In this document: positions 25,530 through 33,966 of the stretch, piece after piece
Layout of the letters: each line of letters starts with the position of its first letter
Numbering within the stretch: the first letter of the stretch is position 1
NCBI RefSeq assembly: GCF_019218285.1
Contig: NZ_JAHUZG010000003.1
Span: 186,001 to 250,000, forward strand
Length of the DNA stretch: 64,000 nucleotides
From: Antarctobacter sediminis
Lineage (GTDB): Bacteria; Pseudomonadota; Alphaproteobacteria; Rhodobacterales; Rhodobacteraceae
Direction: 5' to 3'
Notes under the pieces: generated by a model
The model's input: only the letters and a program-made list of their open reading frames with translations
What the model was told of the DNA's origin: nothing
The model's database searches: none
Program-made: the position numbers and the translations under genes

Positions 25530-26240
25530 TCAGCGCGCAAGATGGGCGCCGCCGTCGACATCAAGCGTTGCGCCAGTGAGGAAGGAATTGGCCATGACCA
25601 TGACGATGGCCTCGGCAAGGTCTTGGGGGTGTCCGATGCGGCCCAGGGGCAGGTGCGCGGCGGTGGCCTTGAACATGCCTTCGCGGGCTTCGTCCGGCAG
25701 GCCTGCATAGGCTTCTGTCGCGGTCATCCCGGGCGAAACGGTGTTGATCCGCAGCGGCGCCAGTTCCACGGCCAGCACTTTGGACAGGGCTTCGAGCGCG
25801 CCGTTGACGGCAGCCAGCCCGGAGGTGCCCGGCATGGCCGCGCGCGCGGCGGCACCGGTGACAAGCGTGATCGACCCATTTTGCGACAGCTTGGGCGCCA
25901 GCGCGCGGATCAATCGCCAGTAGCCCCAGAACTTCGCCTCGAAGGCGGCGCGCAGCGCGTCTTCGCCGGTTTCTGCCAGTGGCCCCCACGCCACGTCGCT
26001 GGAGGCGGTCAGCACGAGGTGGTCCAGCGCCCCGATACCATCGGCAAGGTCCGCGACGGAGGCGGGTTTGGTAAAGTCCAGCACGGCCCCGGCGACGCCT
26101 TCGGGCAGGGCGGCAAGGCTCGCCGCGCTGCGCCCGGTGGCTGTGACTTGCGCGCCGGAGGCCTGCGCAGCCCTGACCGTGGCAAGGCCGATGCCCTTGG
26201 TTCCGCCGACAACAAGAATATTCGAGTTTTCAAGTGTCAT
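25530..26240 (-). CDS. SDR-fold protein lacking the catalytic Ser-Tyr-Lys set
   Basis: A 236-residue SDR-fold protein with an intact nucleotide motif VGGTKGIG (11-18) and the C-terminal FLTGATLDVDGG. The positions of catalytic Tyr and Lys hold L142 and N146 (GLAAVNGALEAL), and the usual Ser strand reads VTGAAA. It may bind NAD(P) and sense redox state, or catalyse by an atypical mechanism. It sits between the NADP-binding protein (3 nt upstream) and the exported DJ-1 protein (29 nt downstream). Confidence 0.82.
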   Translation of the reverse strand: MTLENSNILVVGGTKGIGLATVRAAQASGAQVTATGRSAASLAALPEGVAGAVLDFTKPASVADLADGIGALDHLVLTASSDVAWGPLAETGEDALRAAFEAKFWGYWRLIRALAPKLSQNGSITLVTGAAARAAMPGTSGLAAVNGALEALSKVLAVELAPLRINTVSPGMTATEAYAGLPDEAREGMFKATAAHLPLGRIGHPQDLAEAIVMVMANSFLTGATLDVDGGAHLAR

Positions 26241-26243
26241 GTC

Positions 26244-26876
26244 TCAGCCCTCCACGGCTGCAAAGGCCCAGTTGCGGCCCTTGCCGCGCTGCAGAGCCTG
26301 GTTGATCCAGAGCATTCCAAAAGGTTCCAGCAGGCGGGCCTTGGTCAGGTCGCCCGCGTCCAGCGGCGCGAAACCCAGATCATTCAGCACGGTTGCAACC
26401 TGCGCCTTGGCGCTGTCGTCGTCGCCCGCCATGAACATGACCGGACGCTGTGGCAGATCGGCGTTGTCGGCCATGATCTCTGCCCCGACCTGGTTCAGGG
26501 TCTTGACCACGCGCGTGCCGGCCAGCCAACCCTGCACCATTTCCCCGCCCGAGGTCGTATGACCCGCGAGCAGCCCAAGCGCGCCGTCGACCATGCCCAG
26601 CGGGTTCATGCAGTCGATGACAATCTTGTCCCCAAGGTCGCCCAATGACGAAACGGCCTTTTCCGCCGCGGCCCAAGGCAGCGCGAGGACGATGATATCG
26701 GCGGTTGCGGCGGCGTTGGCCGGGGTTGCAACCCGTGCCCCGGTCCGTTCCGCCAGCGCGAGGACCTTTTCGGATTGCGGGTCACGTGCGCCCAGAGTGA
26801 CGGCATGGTCCGTGGCGGCAAGACCATGCGCGATGGCACTGCCCACGTTGCCTGTTCCGATGATGGCGATCTGCAT
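26244..26876 (-). CDS. NADP-binding oxidoreductase, F420-dependent NADP reductase-like
   Basis: A 210-residue Rossmann protein starting MQIAIIGTGNVGSAIAHGL, with LGARDPQS at the end of strand 2 as in NADP-binding F420:NADP oxidoreductase-like proteins. A single domain and the absence of F420 genes suggest a general NADP-dependent reductase. The ATG at 26876 has AAGGGA eight bases upstream and is preferred over 26897. It is the first gene of an operon with the SDR-like and DJ-1 genes and is divergent from a LysR gene. Confidence 0.75.
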   Translation of the reverse strand: MQIAIIGTGNVGSAIAHGLAATDHAVTLGARDPQSEKVLALAERTGARVATPANAAATADIIVLALPWAAAEKAVSSLGDLGDKIVIDCMNPLGMVDGALGLLAGHTTSGGEMVQGWLAGTRVVKTLNQVGAEIMADNADLPQRPVMFMAGDDDSAKAQVATVLNDLGFAPLDAGDLTKARLLEPFGMLWINQALQRGKGRNWAFAAVEG

Positions 26877-26912
26877 TGGATATTTCCCTTGCTTCATTCG
26901 TTGCAGGGGAGA

Positions 26913-26944
26913 TATTCGCGAAGTGATAGAAATGATAACGAATA
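26913..26944. promoter_or_regulatory. Inverted repeat TATTCG-N20-CGAATA between divergent genes
   Basis: Perfect 6-bp arms in the 74-bp AT-richer region between the NADP-binding protein gene and the LysR gene; a TTCGCGAA palindrome overlaps the left arm. The site is where a LysR regulator would bind to control both directions. Confidence 0.4.
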
Positions 26945-26950
26945 AAGATC

Positions 26951-27868
26951 ATGTCTGAATTAAGTAATTCTGAACTCAGGCGATTGGACCTGACCCTTCT
27001 TCTGGTGTTCCTTGGGTTGTTGCGTCACCGCAAGGCCGTGGACGTGGCGGCGGATCTGGGTCTGACCCAATCGGCGATCAGTCAGGCCCTGCGGCGTTTG
27101 CGTGACATCTTTGGCGACGAGTTGTTCCTGCGGCGACCGCACGGGATGGATCCCACGGCGACGGCGCTGGCACTGGAGGCTCCGGTGACGCAGGCCGTCG
27201 ATGCCTTGCGCGGTGCCATGGGGGCGGCGCGGGTCTTTGACCCGGCACAGGCCAACGGCAAGCTGCGTATTGCCGCACTGGATGCCGAACAGGCGGTTCT
27301 GATACCGGCGCTGGCCGCCCGTTTGCGTCGCAGCGCGCCGGGCCTGACCCTGTCTGTCCTTCCGCTTGGGCGAGGCGATGCGGTCGAGGCCCTGTCGGAC
27401 GGGCGTGCCGACCTTTCGCTGGGGTTTGTGTGGGACGTACCGGACTCTATTCGAGGGCAGGTCCTGTACGAAGAGTCCTTTCTGGTCGCAGGCCCGCGCC
27501 AATCGCTGCCGGATGCGCCGGCCATCGGTCTTGCCGAGTATTGCGCGGCGGATCACATTCTGATTTCGCCAGCGGGCGATCTGCGCGGTGTCGTCGACGA
27601 CCGCCTGCAAGAAATCGGGCGCGAGCGGCGGGTCATTCTTGGGTTGCCTGCCTTTCTGCCGGGGCTTGCGGCGACGGCCTCGGCCGGGGCGCTGATCACG
27701 CTGCCCGCACGCGTGGCGCGGCAGTTCGCTGCCGGTTTTGGCCTTGTCACGGCCGAACCGCCGCTGGAAGTGCGCCGCTTTCCGGTGTCCGTCTTTTGGC
27801 ATCGGCGCAATGATGCGGACCCAAGGACGCGATGGATCCGCCAGCAGGTGCAAGAGATCTGTAGCTGA
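26951..27868 (+). CDS. LysR-type transcriptional regulator
   Basis: A 305-residue LysR regulator. The HTH at about residues 28-52 (AVDVAADLGLTQSAISQALRRL) follows an N-terminal extension with LDLTLLLVFLGLLRHR, the NodD/NahR-like subgroup style. The effector domain spans about 95-300. It is divergent from the three-gene redox operon ending at 24682 and probably regulates it. Its stop lies 5 bp from the stop of the convergent lyase gene. Confidence 0.87.
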   Translation: MSELSNSELRRLDLTLLLVFLGLLRHRKAVDVAADLGLTQSAISQALRRLRDIFGDELFLRRPHGMDPTATALALEAPVTQAVDALRGAMGAARVFDPAQANGKLRIAALDAEQAVLIPALAARLRRSAPGLTLSVLPLGRGDAVEALSDGRADLSLGFVWDVPDSIRGQVLYEESFLVAGPRQSLPDAPAIGLAEYCAADHILISPAGDLRGVVDDRLQEIGRERRVILGLPAFLPGLAATASAGALITLPARVARQFAAGFGLVTAEPPLEVRRFPVSVFWHRRNDADPRTRWIRQQVQEICS

Positions 27869-27873
27869 GCGCG

Positions 27874-28719
27874 CTAGGTCTTTTCGCGGGCCAGCATATG
27901 CCTTGCGCGGTCGATCAGGGGCTGGTCGATCATCTGGCCGTCCACCTGAAAGACGCCCAGCCCCTGTTGGCGGGCCTTTTCAGCGCCGGACAGCACCCGT
28001 CTTGCCCAGTCGCGTTCCTGTTCGGTGGTGCCAAAGACCTCGTTCAGCACGGCAACCTGCCCGGGGTGAACCGCATAGCAGCCGACCGATCCCATTCGCC
28101 GGGCCAGATGCGCCGCGTCGCGCAACCCGTCCAGATCGCGGAAATCGGCCATGCTGGCGGGAACTGCGTAGGCGGGCAGATTGGCAGAGCGCGCGGCCTG
28201 GATTACCTGCTGAACCGCCGGGCGCAACAGGTCCGGCGTGGCGGCAACCCCCATCGAGGTGGCGTAGTCTTCGACCCCAAGTGTCAGCCCCGCCAAACGG
28301 GGCGAGGCATGGGCGATTTCTGTCGCGCGGGATACCGCAAGCGCGGATTCCAGCATGGCAATGAGGGTGATCCCCCCGGGGGGCAGGCCGCGCGCGATTT
28401 CCAGTTCCGTGACCATGGCATCGACGGCGCGCAGATGCTCGGCGCTTTCACACAGGGCAAGGTGCAGCATCGAAACACCGTCAATGACGCTTGCGTGCAG
28501 GTCGTCAATCGCGGCCAGCCAAAGCGGGTTGATGCGCACCGTGACGGGCATTTGCGGTGCCAATAGCGCGACGGCACCGGGCAGCGCCGCGCGGGCCTGA
28601 TCCTTGCGCTCTGCGGCAATGCTGGCCTCCAGATCAAGAACCACGGCGTCGGCTCCCCGGCTGGGCGCTTTGCGGATGAACCGGTCTTCCAGCACGGGGA
28701 CAAAGAGGAAGGATCGCAT
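27874..28719 (-). CDS. HpcH/HpaI (CitE-like) CoA-ester lyase
   Basis: A 281-residue TIM-barrel lyase of the CitE group. The N-terminus RSFLFVPV, the metal-binding DLEAS, TVRINP, the glutamate in MLESA and LGVEDYATSMG follow the order of malyl-CoA and citramalyl-CoA lyases. These split 3-hydroxyacyl-CoA esters into acetyl-CoA plus a 2-oxoacid. The ATG at 28719 shares its A with the stop of the CoA-transferase gene (TGATG), which strongly links activation and cleavage. The substrate is probably a hydroxy-dicarboxylate brought in by the adjoining TTT transporter. Confidence 0.85.
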   Translation of the reverse strand: MRSFLFVPVLEDRFIRKAPSRGADAVVLDLEASIAAERKDQARAALPGAVALLAPQMPVTVRINPLWLAAIDDLHASVIDGVSMLHLALCESAEHLRAVDAMVTELEIARGLPPGGITLIAMLESALAVSRATEIAHASPRLAGLTLGVEDYATSMGVAATPDLLRPAVQQVIQAARSANLPAYAVPASMADFRDLDGLRDAAHLARRMGSVGCYAVHPGQVAVLNEVFGTTEQERDWARRVLSGAEKARQQGLGVFQVDGQMIDQPLIDRARHMLAREKT

Positions 28720-29921
28720 CAGCAAATCCCCCGCGCGGCCAGATCGCGATAGTCGGTCTCGGCGATGCCGACCCCGGCCAGAACCTCGGCTGTGTGCTGG
28801 CCCAGCTTCGGAGCAGGGGCGCGGACGCTGCCGGGGGTTGCGCTGAGGCGCGGAAAGGACTGGTGCATCGGAAGGCGCGCCATGCCGTCATAGTCGAAGT
28901 CCTGCAAGACCTCGCGACCCCGGATGTAGGGGTGGTCAATCAGTTCCGAGATGTCGCAAATCGGGCCAACGGTCACGCCGCGCGACTCGAAGAAATCAAG
29001 GTTCTCGTCCAACGTCCGTGTCTTCATGGCGGCGGCGATGATCTCGTCCAGTTCCGCGGCGTTTTGCACCCGCGCCTGCGCCGTGCGGAATTTCGGATCC
29101 TCGACAAGCTCGGCGCGGCCGATGGCCTGCGCCAGCTTTTCCCACATGGATTGCATCGAGGCCGACATGGCGATGAACTTGCCGTCCTTGGTGGGATAAA
29201 GATTGCGGGGCGCGGCCACATCGCTGGAATTTCCCTTGCGTTGCGGCACCGTGCCGGTCGCCTCGTAGGCGGCGGCCCATGGTCCGAGGATGGCGAAAAG
29301 CGGTTCGAACAGCGACAGGTCCACAACTTGGCCCCTTGCCGCACCGTTCTGGCGCGCGATGACCGCCGAAAGCACGCCGCCGAACCCCGCCAAACCGGCC
29401 ACCATGTCGGCCAGTGCCAGCGGCGGCAGCAGCGGCGGCTTGTCCGCCCAGCCGGTCATGGCGGCAAATCCGGACATGCCTTCGATCAGGCTGCCGAAGC
29501 CCGGTTTGGTTCGATAGGGGCCGGTCTGGCCCCAGCCGGAAACGCGCACGATGATGAGACCAGGGTTCAACCGCCACAGGTCGTCCGGCCCCATGCCCCA
29601 TTTTTCCAAGGTGCCGGGTACGAAATTTTCGCACAGGATGTCGGCGGTCCCGATCAGCTTGTCCAGAACCGCGCGCCCGTCGTCCGACCGAAAGTCCAGC
29701 GTCACGCTTTTCTTGGACCGGGCATAGACCTTCCACCAGCTTTCTGCCTCGCCAAAGCGGCGCAGGTCGTCGCCCTTTCCGGGGCGTTCTATCTTGATGA
29801 CCTCTGCACCGAAATCGGCCAGCATATGTGTCATCATGTTGCCGGCGGCCAGCCGGGTCATATCCAGCACGCGCAACCCGTTCAGCGGGCCTTTGGCGTC
29901 AGGCGTATAGGGCGTTTTCAT
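28719..29921 (-). CDS. CaiB/BaiF (class III) CoA-transferase
   Basis: A 400-residue family III CoA-transferase. The start region LNGLRVLDMTRLAAGNMMTHMLADFGAEVIKIE and the later ENFVPGTLEKWGM are family hallmarks. The nucleophilic Asp is expected in the DMVAGLAG stretch following LALA. A 102-residue upstream extension of the open frame reads through the tctA gene in the wrong phase and is rejected. The gene lies 14 nt after tctA and overlaps the lyase. It should activate the imported acid with CoA from succinyl-CoA or acetyl-CoA. Confidence 0.87.
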   Translation of the reverse strand: MKTPYTPDAKGPLNGLRVLDMTRLAAGNMMTHMLADFGAEVIKIERPGKGDDLRRFGEAESWWKVYARSKKSVTLDFRSDDGRAVLDKLIGTADILCENFVPGTLEKWGMGPDDLWRLNPGLIIVRVSGWGQTGPYRTKPGFGSLIEGMSGFAAMTGWADKPPLLPPLALADMVAGLAGFGGVLSAVIARQNGAARGQVVDLSLFEPLFAILGPWAAAYEATGTVPQRKGNSSDVAAPRNLYPTKDGKFIAMSASMQSMWEKLAQAIGRAELVEDPKFRTAQARVQNAAELDEIIAAAMKTRTLDENLDFFESRGVTVGPICDISELIDHPYIRGREVLQDFDYDGMARLPMHQSFPRLSATPGSVRAPAPKLGQHTAEVLAGVGIAETDYRDLAARGIC

Positions 29922-29935
29922 CGGCGGTCCTTTCC

Positions 29936-31423
29936 TTATCCGTCGGACAGTCGTTTGCGGTCGCGCACCAAGATCCAGGCGACGAATGGCGTCGCGGCAA
30001 AAAGGCAAAGCGCGAAGGGATGTTCGAGGATGGCGGCCGGGCTGCGGGACAGCAGGATCACCGATTGCCGGATCGACAGTTCGATCATGGGGCCCAGCAC
30101 CAGCCCGATGATGAAGCAGACGACCGAAATTTCCAGCCGTTGCATCACAAAGCCCAGCACGGCGAAGCCCAGCATCAGCCAGACGGCAAAGATCCCGCCC
30201 TGACTGATGTAGATGCCCACCACGCACAGTAGCAGGACCACCGGATAGATCACGTAGGGCGGGACTTTTACAATCAGGGCAAAGACGCGCAGGCCCAGGC
30301 TTCCGACCAGAAGAACCATGACATTGGCCATGATCATCGCGGCAAACAGACCATAGATCAGTTGTGCGTCGCGCTGAAAGATCATCGGTCCGGGCGTCAC
30401 GCCGTGGATCAGGAAGGCCCCCACCAGCAGGGCCGCCGTCAGGTTGCCGGGAATGCCCAGCGTCAACAGCGGGATCAGGTTGGCGCCCGAAACAGCGGAA
30501 TTGGCGCTTTCGGTTGCGGCGATGCCCTCGGTCGCGCCGGTTCCCAGCTTGTCGGGGGCCGCAGAGAAACGCTTGGTCGCGGCATAGCTGAGAAAGGCGG
30601 CCAGCGTCGTTCCAAGGCCCGGCAACGCGCCGATGGCGGTGCCGATACCGGCTCCGCGCAGCACGGGCACCCGCAGGGTCAGGAACTCGCGGAAGGGCAG
30701 GCTGTCTTGGCCTGCGCTGTCGGCCGAAACCTTGGCGGGCCGGGCACGCTCGCGGCCATCCTGAAGGCGCTGGAAGATCTCGGGAACGGCCAGCACGCCA
30801 ATGGCCACAGCCGCCAGCGGCAGACCGTCGAACAGTTCGACCATGCCAAAGGTGAACCGGGGCGCGGCGGTTTCCGGGTCGACGCCAACGGTGGCGAGGA
30901 ACGCGCCCAGGGCCGCCGCAAAGATCCCCTTGGCCAGAGACCGCCCCGACAACGAGGCGATCAGGGTCAGCGACAGGATCAGGATCGCGGCCAGTTCGAC
31001 CGGCCCGGCCTTGAGGGCAAAGATTGCAAGTGTCGGCGCCAGCAGGATCAGAACGAGGTCAGAGCAACTGTCCCCGACGACCGAGGAATACAGTGCGGTT
31101 TGCAGCGCACGGCGCGGTTTGCCCGATTTCGCCATCGGATGACCATCCAGTGCTGTGGCTGCGGAATGCGGCTCGCCGGGGGTGTTCAGCAGGATCGCAC
31201 CGATGGCGCCGCCAAAACCTCCCCCCTTCATCACGCCGACCAACAGGCCGATGGCGGCCAAAGGCGCCATGGTAAAGGTCAGCGGAATGGCGACGGCGAT
31301 GGCCATGGGCGCATTCAGCCCGGGAATGGCTCCGATCACGATTCCGATCACAACGCCAAGCACGACGGGCAGGAAGGTGGACAGCGACAGGGCGTCCAGA
31401 AAGGCAGTGACAATGATGTCCAT
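29936..31423 (-). CDS. tctA: TTT transporter large permease TctA (second system)
   Basis: A 495-residue membrane protein of normal TctA length. It carries GAIPGLNAPMAIA near residue 24, LLNTPGEPHSAATALDGHPMAK near 75, GALPGLGTTLAAF near 245 and LTLGIPGNLTAALL near 305, the repeated TctA loops. It has about eleven to twelve hydrophobic segments. The ATG at 31423 removes a 30-residue extension that overlaps tctB. It lies 13 nt after tctB and 14 nt before the CoA-transferase gene. Confidence 0.9.
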   Translation of the reverse strand: MDIIVTAFLDALSLSTFLPVVLGVVIGIVIGAIPGLNAPMAIAVAIPLTFTMAPLAAIGLLVGVMKGGGFGGAIGAILLNTPGEPHSAATALDGHPMAKSGKPRRALQTALYSSVVGDSCSDLVLILLAPTLAIFALKAGPVELAAILILSLTLIASLSGRSLAKGIFAAALGAFLATVGVDPETAAPRFTFGMVELFDGLPLAAVAIGVLAVPEIFQRLQDGRERARPAKVSADSAGQDSLPFREFLTLRVPVLRGAGIGTAIGALPGLGTTLAAFLSYAATKRFSAAPDKLGTGATEGIAATESANSAVSGANLIPLLTLGIPGNLTAALLVGAFLIHGVTPGPMIFQRDAQLIYGLFAAMIMANVMVLLVGSLGLRVFALIVKVPPYVIYPVVLLLCVVGIYISQGGIFAVWLMLGFAVLGFVMQRLEISVVCFIIGLVLGPMIELSIRQSVILLSRSPAAILEHPFALCLFAATPFVAWILVRDRKRLSDG

Positions 31424-31436
31424 GATAGTACCCCAG

Positions 31437-31955
31437 TCAGGGAAGCGGCAGGTCCAGACCCCACCAGAAGCCGGCATAGATTGCCCCGGGCGCGACCAGC
31501 GCGTTGAAGGCATAGGCCCATAGCGGCGCGCCGGTATGGATCAGGGTGAAGGCGATCAACCCCAGCGGCGCGGCCACCCAGAACCCGGCGTAGGGCATGG
31601 ACACGGCCTGACCCACGATCTGCATGAGAGTCAGCATCCCGGCGACGGAGACCACGCAAAGGACAAGGTGGCCAAGGTCGCTCCAGCGCAGTTTCCCCGC
31701 CAGCGGGTCGGGACTGGGCGCGCGGCGTAGGTTCTGGGCGACCAGTGTCGCGCCGGTGATCACCATGCCCCAGGCCAGCACACGCGGTGCAAGGCTGGGC
31801 GGCAGGCCAAAGCTGCCCGCGTCATTGACCTGTGCCGGGATGATCCAGAAAACCAGCGTCAGTCCGAGCACCACGATCACGCCACCCAGCAGCAGGTCGC
31901 GCGGCGGGCCTGCCGGTGCACCCGCACCGGCAGATCCAGTCGAAGGCGAACCCAT
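31437..31955 (-). CDS. tctB: TTT transporter small permease TctB (second system)
   Basis: A 172-residue protein with four hydrophobic helices at about 22-42, 58-77, 95-115 and 125-165. The first loop LPPSLAPRVLAWGM is the usual TctB feature before helix 2. An Ala/Gly/Pro-rich cytoplasmic N-terminus precedes helix 1. It lies 6 nt after the tctC stop and 13 nt before tctA, the usual tctCBA order. The other transporter in this window has this part fused to TctA. Confidence 0.85.
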   Translation of the reverse strand: MGSPSTGSAGAGAPAGPPRDLLLGGVIVVLGLTLVFWIIPAQVNDAGSFGLPPSLAPRVLAWGMVITGATLVAQNLRRAPSPDPLAGKLRWSDLGHLVLCVVSVAGMLTLMQIVGQAVSMPYAGFWVAAPLGLIAFTLIHTGAPLWAYAFNALVAPGAIYAGFWWGLDLPLP

Positions 31956-31961
31956 CGCGTC

Positions 31962-32900
31962 TTACTCCTGCACGACCTTGAGAAGCGCGTCATAGGCCTT
32001 GGCATCGCGGGCGATGGAGGCCGCGGTTTCATCACCGTCCCGGAACAGTTCCAGACCGCGGAACTTGGTGTTTACGAAATCGCGGAAGGGCTCGGATTGC
32101 ACGGCTTGCTCCAGCGCGGCTTCCAGTTTGGCGCGGGCCTCGGCATCCATGTCGGGTGGGCCGAAAAAGACCGCGGCCTCGCTTGCGGCGACATCGTAGC
32201 CAAGCGCCGCCAGCGTCGGGATCTGGGCATGTTCCGAAATACCTTCGGGGTTCAGCGCGGCGACGATCTTGAGCGCGCCATCCTCCATCATCGGCAAGGC
32301 GTTCGAACCGGAAAACCCGAGGTCCACATGGCCGCCCAGAACCGCCTGCCGCGCCCCGGCCCCGCCGCGGGTGGGCACGATGTTGACGGCGATGTCCTCT
32401 TTCTTGCCGATATACTGGATCAGTGCACGATCCAGCGGAATGATCGAGGCATAGTTGATCCAGCCGCGGTCCTTGGCGGCGGCCAGCATGCCCTCCCAAT
32501 CGTCGAAAGGTGCATCGGGCGGGGCGGCGTAGACCGTGCGATACCCGTGGGTCGTGGCGATAAAGGTCACGTCATCGGGGGAGTAGGCCACGCCGCCTGT
32601 CAACGGGGTAAAGGCAAAGGTGGTCGCCACGGCAAACCCGATGGAATAGCCGTCCGCTGGCTGGCGGCGCAGGTATTCCGCGGCCACGGCCCCGCCGGCC
32701 CCGCCGCGGTTTTCCACGATGATCTTTTGGCCCATGATGGCCTCAAGCTCGGTGGCCAGAATACGCGCGGCCGTATCGCTGCCGCCCCCGGCCCGGAAGC
32801 CGACAATCATGTTGATCGGTTTTTCGGGATAGTCGGCACAGGCCGGTGCGGCAAAGGCCAGCAAAGCGGTGGCGGCCAACAGTCGGGTCTTTAGTGTCAT
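31962..32900 (-). CDS. tctC: TctC/Bug-type periplasmic binding protein (second system)
   Basis: A 312-residue binding protein with a Sec signal ending near ACA-D (residues 20-23). The mature start YPEKPINMIVGFRAGGGSDTAAR and the later VENRGGAGGAVAAEYL are the typical Bug-family ligand loops. Its gene heads the minus-strand operon tctCBA-CoA-transferase-lyase and is divergent from a LysR gene over 119 bp. The ligand is probably a C4-C6 dicarboxylate or hydroxyacid, judged from the enzymes in the operon. Confidence 0.9.
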   Translation of the reverse strand: MTLKTRLLAATALLAFAAPACADYPEKPINMIVGFRAGGGSDTAARILATELEAIMGQKIIVENRGGAGGAVAAEYLRRQPADGYSIGFAVATTFAFTPLTGGVAYSPDDVTFIATTHGYRTVYAAPPDAPFDDWEGMLAAAKDRGWINYASIIPLDRALIQYIGKKEDIAVNIVPTRGGAGARQAVLGGHVDLGFSGSNALPMMEDGALKIVAALNPEGISEHAQIPTLAALGYDVAASEAAVFFGPPDMDAEARAKLEAALEQAVQSEPFRDFVNTKFRGLELFRDGDETAASIARDAKAYDALLKVVQE

Positions 32901-32969
32901 CAGATGTCCTCCCTGAACCCGCAGCGTCGAAAGCTGCGATTGCCGGGAAGCTATCGAATGGACGCGTCA

Positions 32970-32997
32970 TTAAGAATTACAATGTTGTTATTCTTAA
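32970..32997. promoter_or_regulatory. 28-bp near-perfect palindrome, candidate LysR operator
   Basis: The arms TTAAGAAT (32970-32977) and ATTCTTAA (32990-32997) are perfect, and the inner ACAA/TTGT pair extends the dyad to 12 matches of 14 per arm. It lies 22 bp before the LysR start and 69 bp before the tctC start, in strongly AT-rich DNA. It contains the T-N11-A pattern typical of LysR boxes. It should serve as binding site for the adjacent regulator and as part of its own promoter. Confidence 0.7.
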
Positions 32998-33019
32998 AAT
33001 AACAAAACAGAATAGGTGG

Positions 33020-33949
33020 ATGATCGAGAACAAGCACATGCGCAGCTTTCTGCGCGTTCTGGACCTTGGCAGCTTTTCCAAGGCCGCGCGCTCGCTGAAC
33101 GTCGCGCAGCCGGCGCTTAGCCAGCATGTCCGCAAACTGGAGGATGCGCTGGGCGCGCGTCTTTTGGACCGCAGCGCGCATGGGGTGGCCCCCACCGCGC
33201 TTGGGCGCGAATTCAGCACGCGCGCGCGGGATATCCTGGCACAGGTCGAAAGCGCAGAACGTTGGTTCAAGACCCGCGAGGCGCTGGTCTCTGGCGAGGT
33301 GCGGCTTGGGATTCCCGGGTCCGTTTGCCCGGTGCTGGCTCCGCCGCTGATCCTTGCGGCGGCAAAGGCCTATCCCGAAGTGCGGCTGGAAATCTCGGAA
33401 CACATGAGCGGCGATCTGGCTGGCTTGCTACGCGAGGGGCGCATGGATCTGGCCATCCTGTTCAGCGTCACCGCGACCGAGGATTTCGACGCCTGCCCGC
33501 TGGTGCAGGAAACACTGCATCTGATCGGCGCGCCCGATGCGCCCTTGTTGCAAGCGGGGCAGGTGGCTGCGGATCAGATCGCCAATGCGCCGCTGGTGGG
33601 TACGCGCCCGCCGCACGGTCTGCGTTTGTTGCTGGAGCGTTGGGCCAGCAAGGCGGACATTCCGCTGAATTTCGCCTTCGAGGCGGACTCGCCCTCGGTC
33701 CTTGTGCGGTTGCCCGCCAGTGGCGCCTGCTATTCCATCGTGGCCAAGACCGCCGTCGCGCATGAGATCGAGGCAGGCCTGCTGGGCGCGGCCGAGATCA
33801 TTGACCCGCCCATCGAACGGGTGGCCTGTCTGGCGACATCAAAACGTTTGCCGCCCAACATTGCGCGCGATGCGGTACAAACCCTGTTGCAAGAGGTCGC
33901 CCGCGACCTTGTGCCAAAGGGCGCATGGCCGGGCGGCAAACTGGTCTAG
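33020..33949 (+). CDS. LysR-type regulator of the TTT/CoA-transferase/lyase operon
   Basis: A 309-residue LysR regulator with HTH at about residues 17-41 (GSFSKAARSLNVAQPALSQHVRKLE) and an effector domain from about 92. The ATG at 33020 puts the HTH at the standard distance; a longer open frame to 32846 would read through the palindromic operator and is rejected. The close divergent layout with tctC indicates control of that operon, probably in response to the imported acid or its CoA ester. Confidence 0.87.
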   Translation: MIENKHMRSFLRVLDLGSFSKAARSLNVAQPALSQHVRKLEDALGARLLDRSAHGVAPTALGREFSTRARDILAQVESAERWFKTREALVSGEVRLGIPGSVCPVLAPPLILAAAKAYPEVRLEISEHMSGDLAGLLREGRMDLAILFSVTATEDFDACPLVQETLHLIGAPDAPLLQAGQVAADQIANAPLVGTRPPHGLRLLLERWASKADIPLNFAFEADSPSVLVRLPASGACYSIVAKTAVAHEIEAGLLGAAEIIDPPIERVACLATSKRLPPNIARDAVQTLLQEVARDLVPKGAWPGGKLV

Positions 33950-33966
33950 CGCCGCCCGGCGCGGGG

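Noticed and set aside
29922-30227. Extension of the CoA-transferase frame upstream of 29921
   Set aside because: It reads through the end of tctA in another phase; family proteins begin near the chosen ATG.
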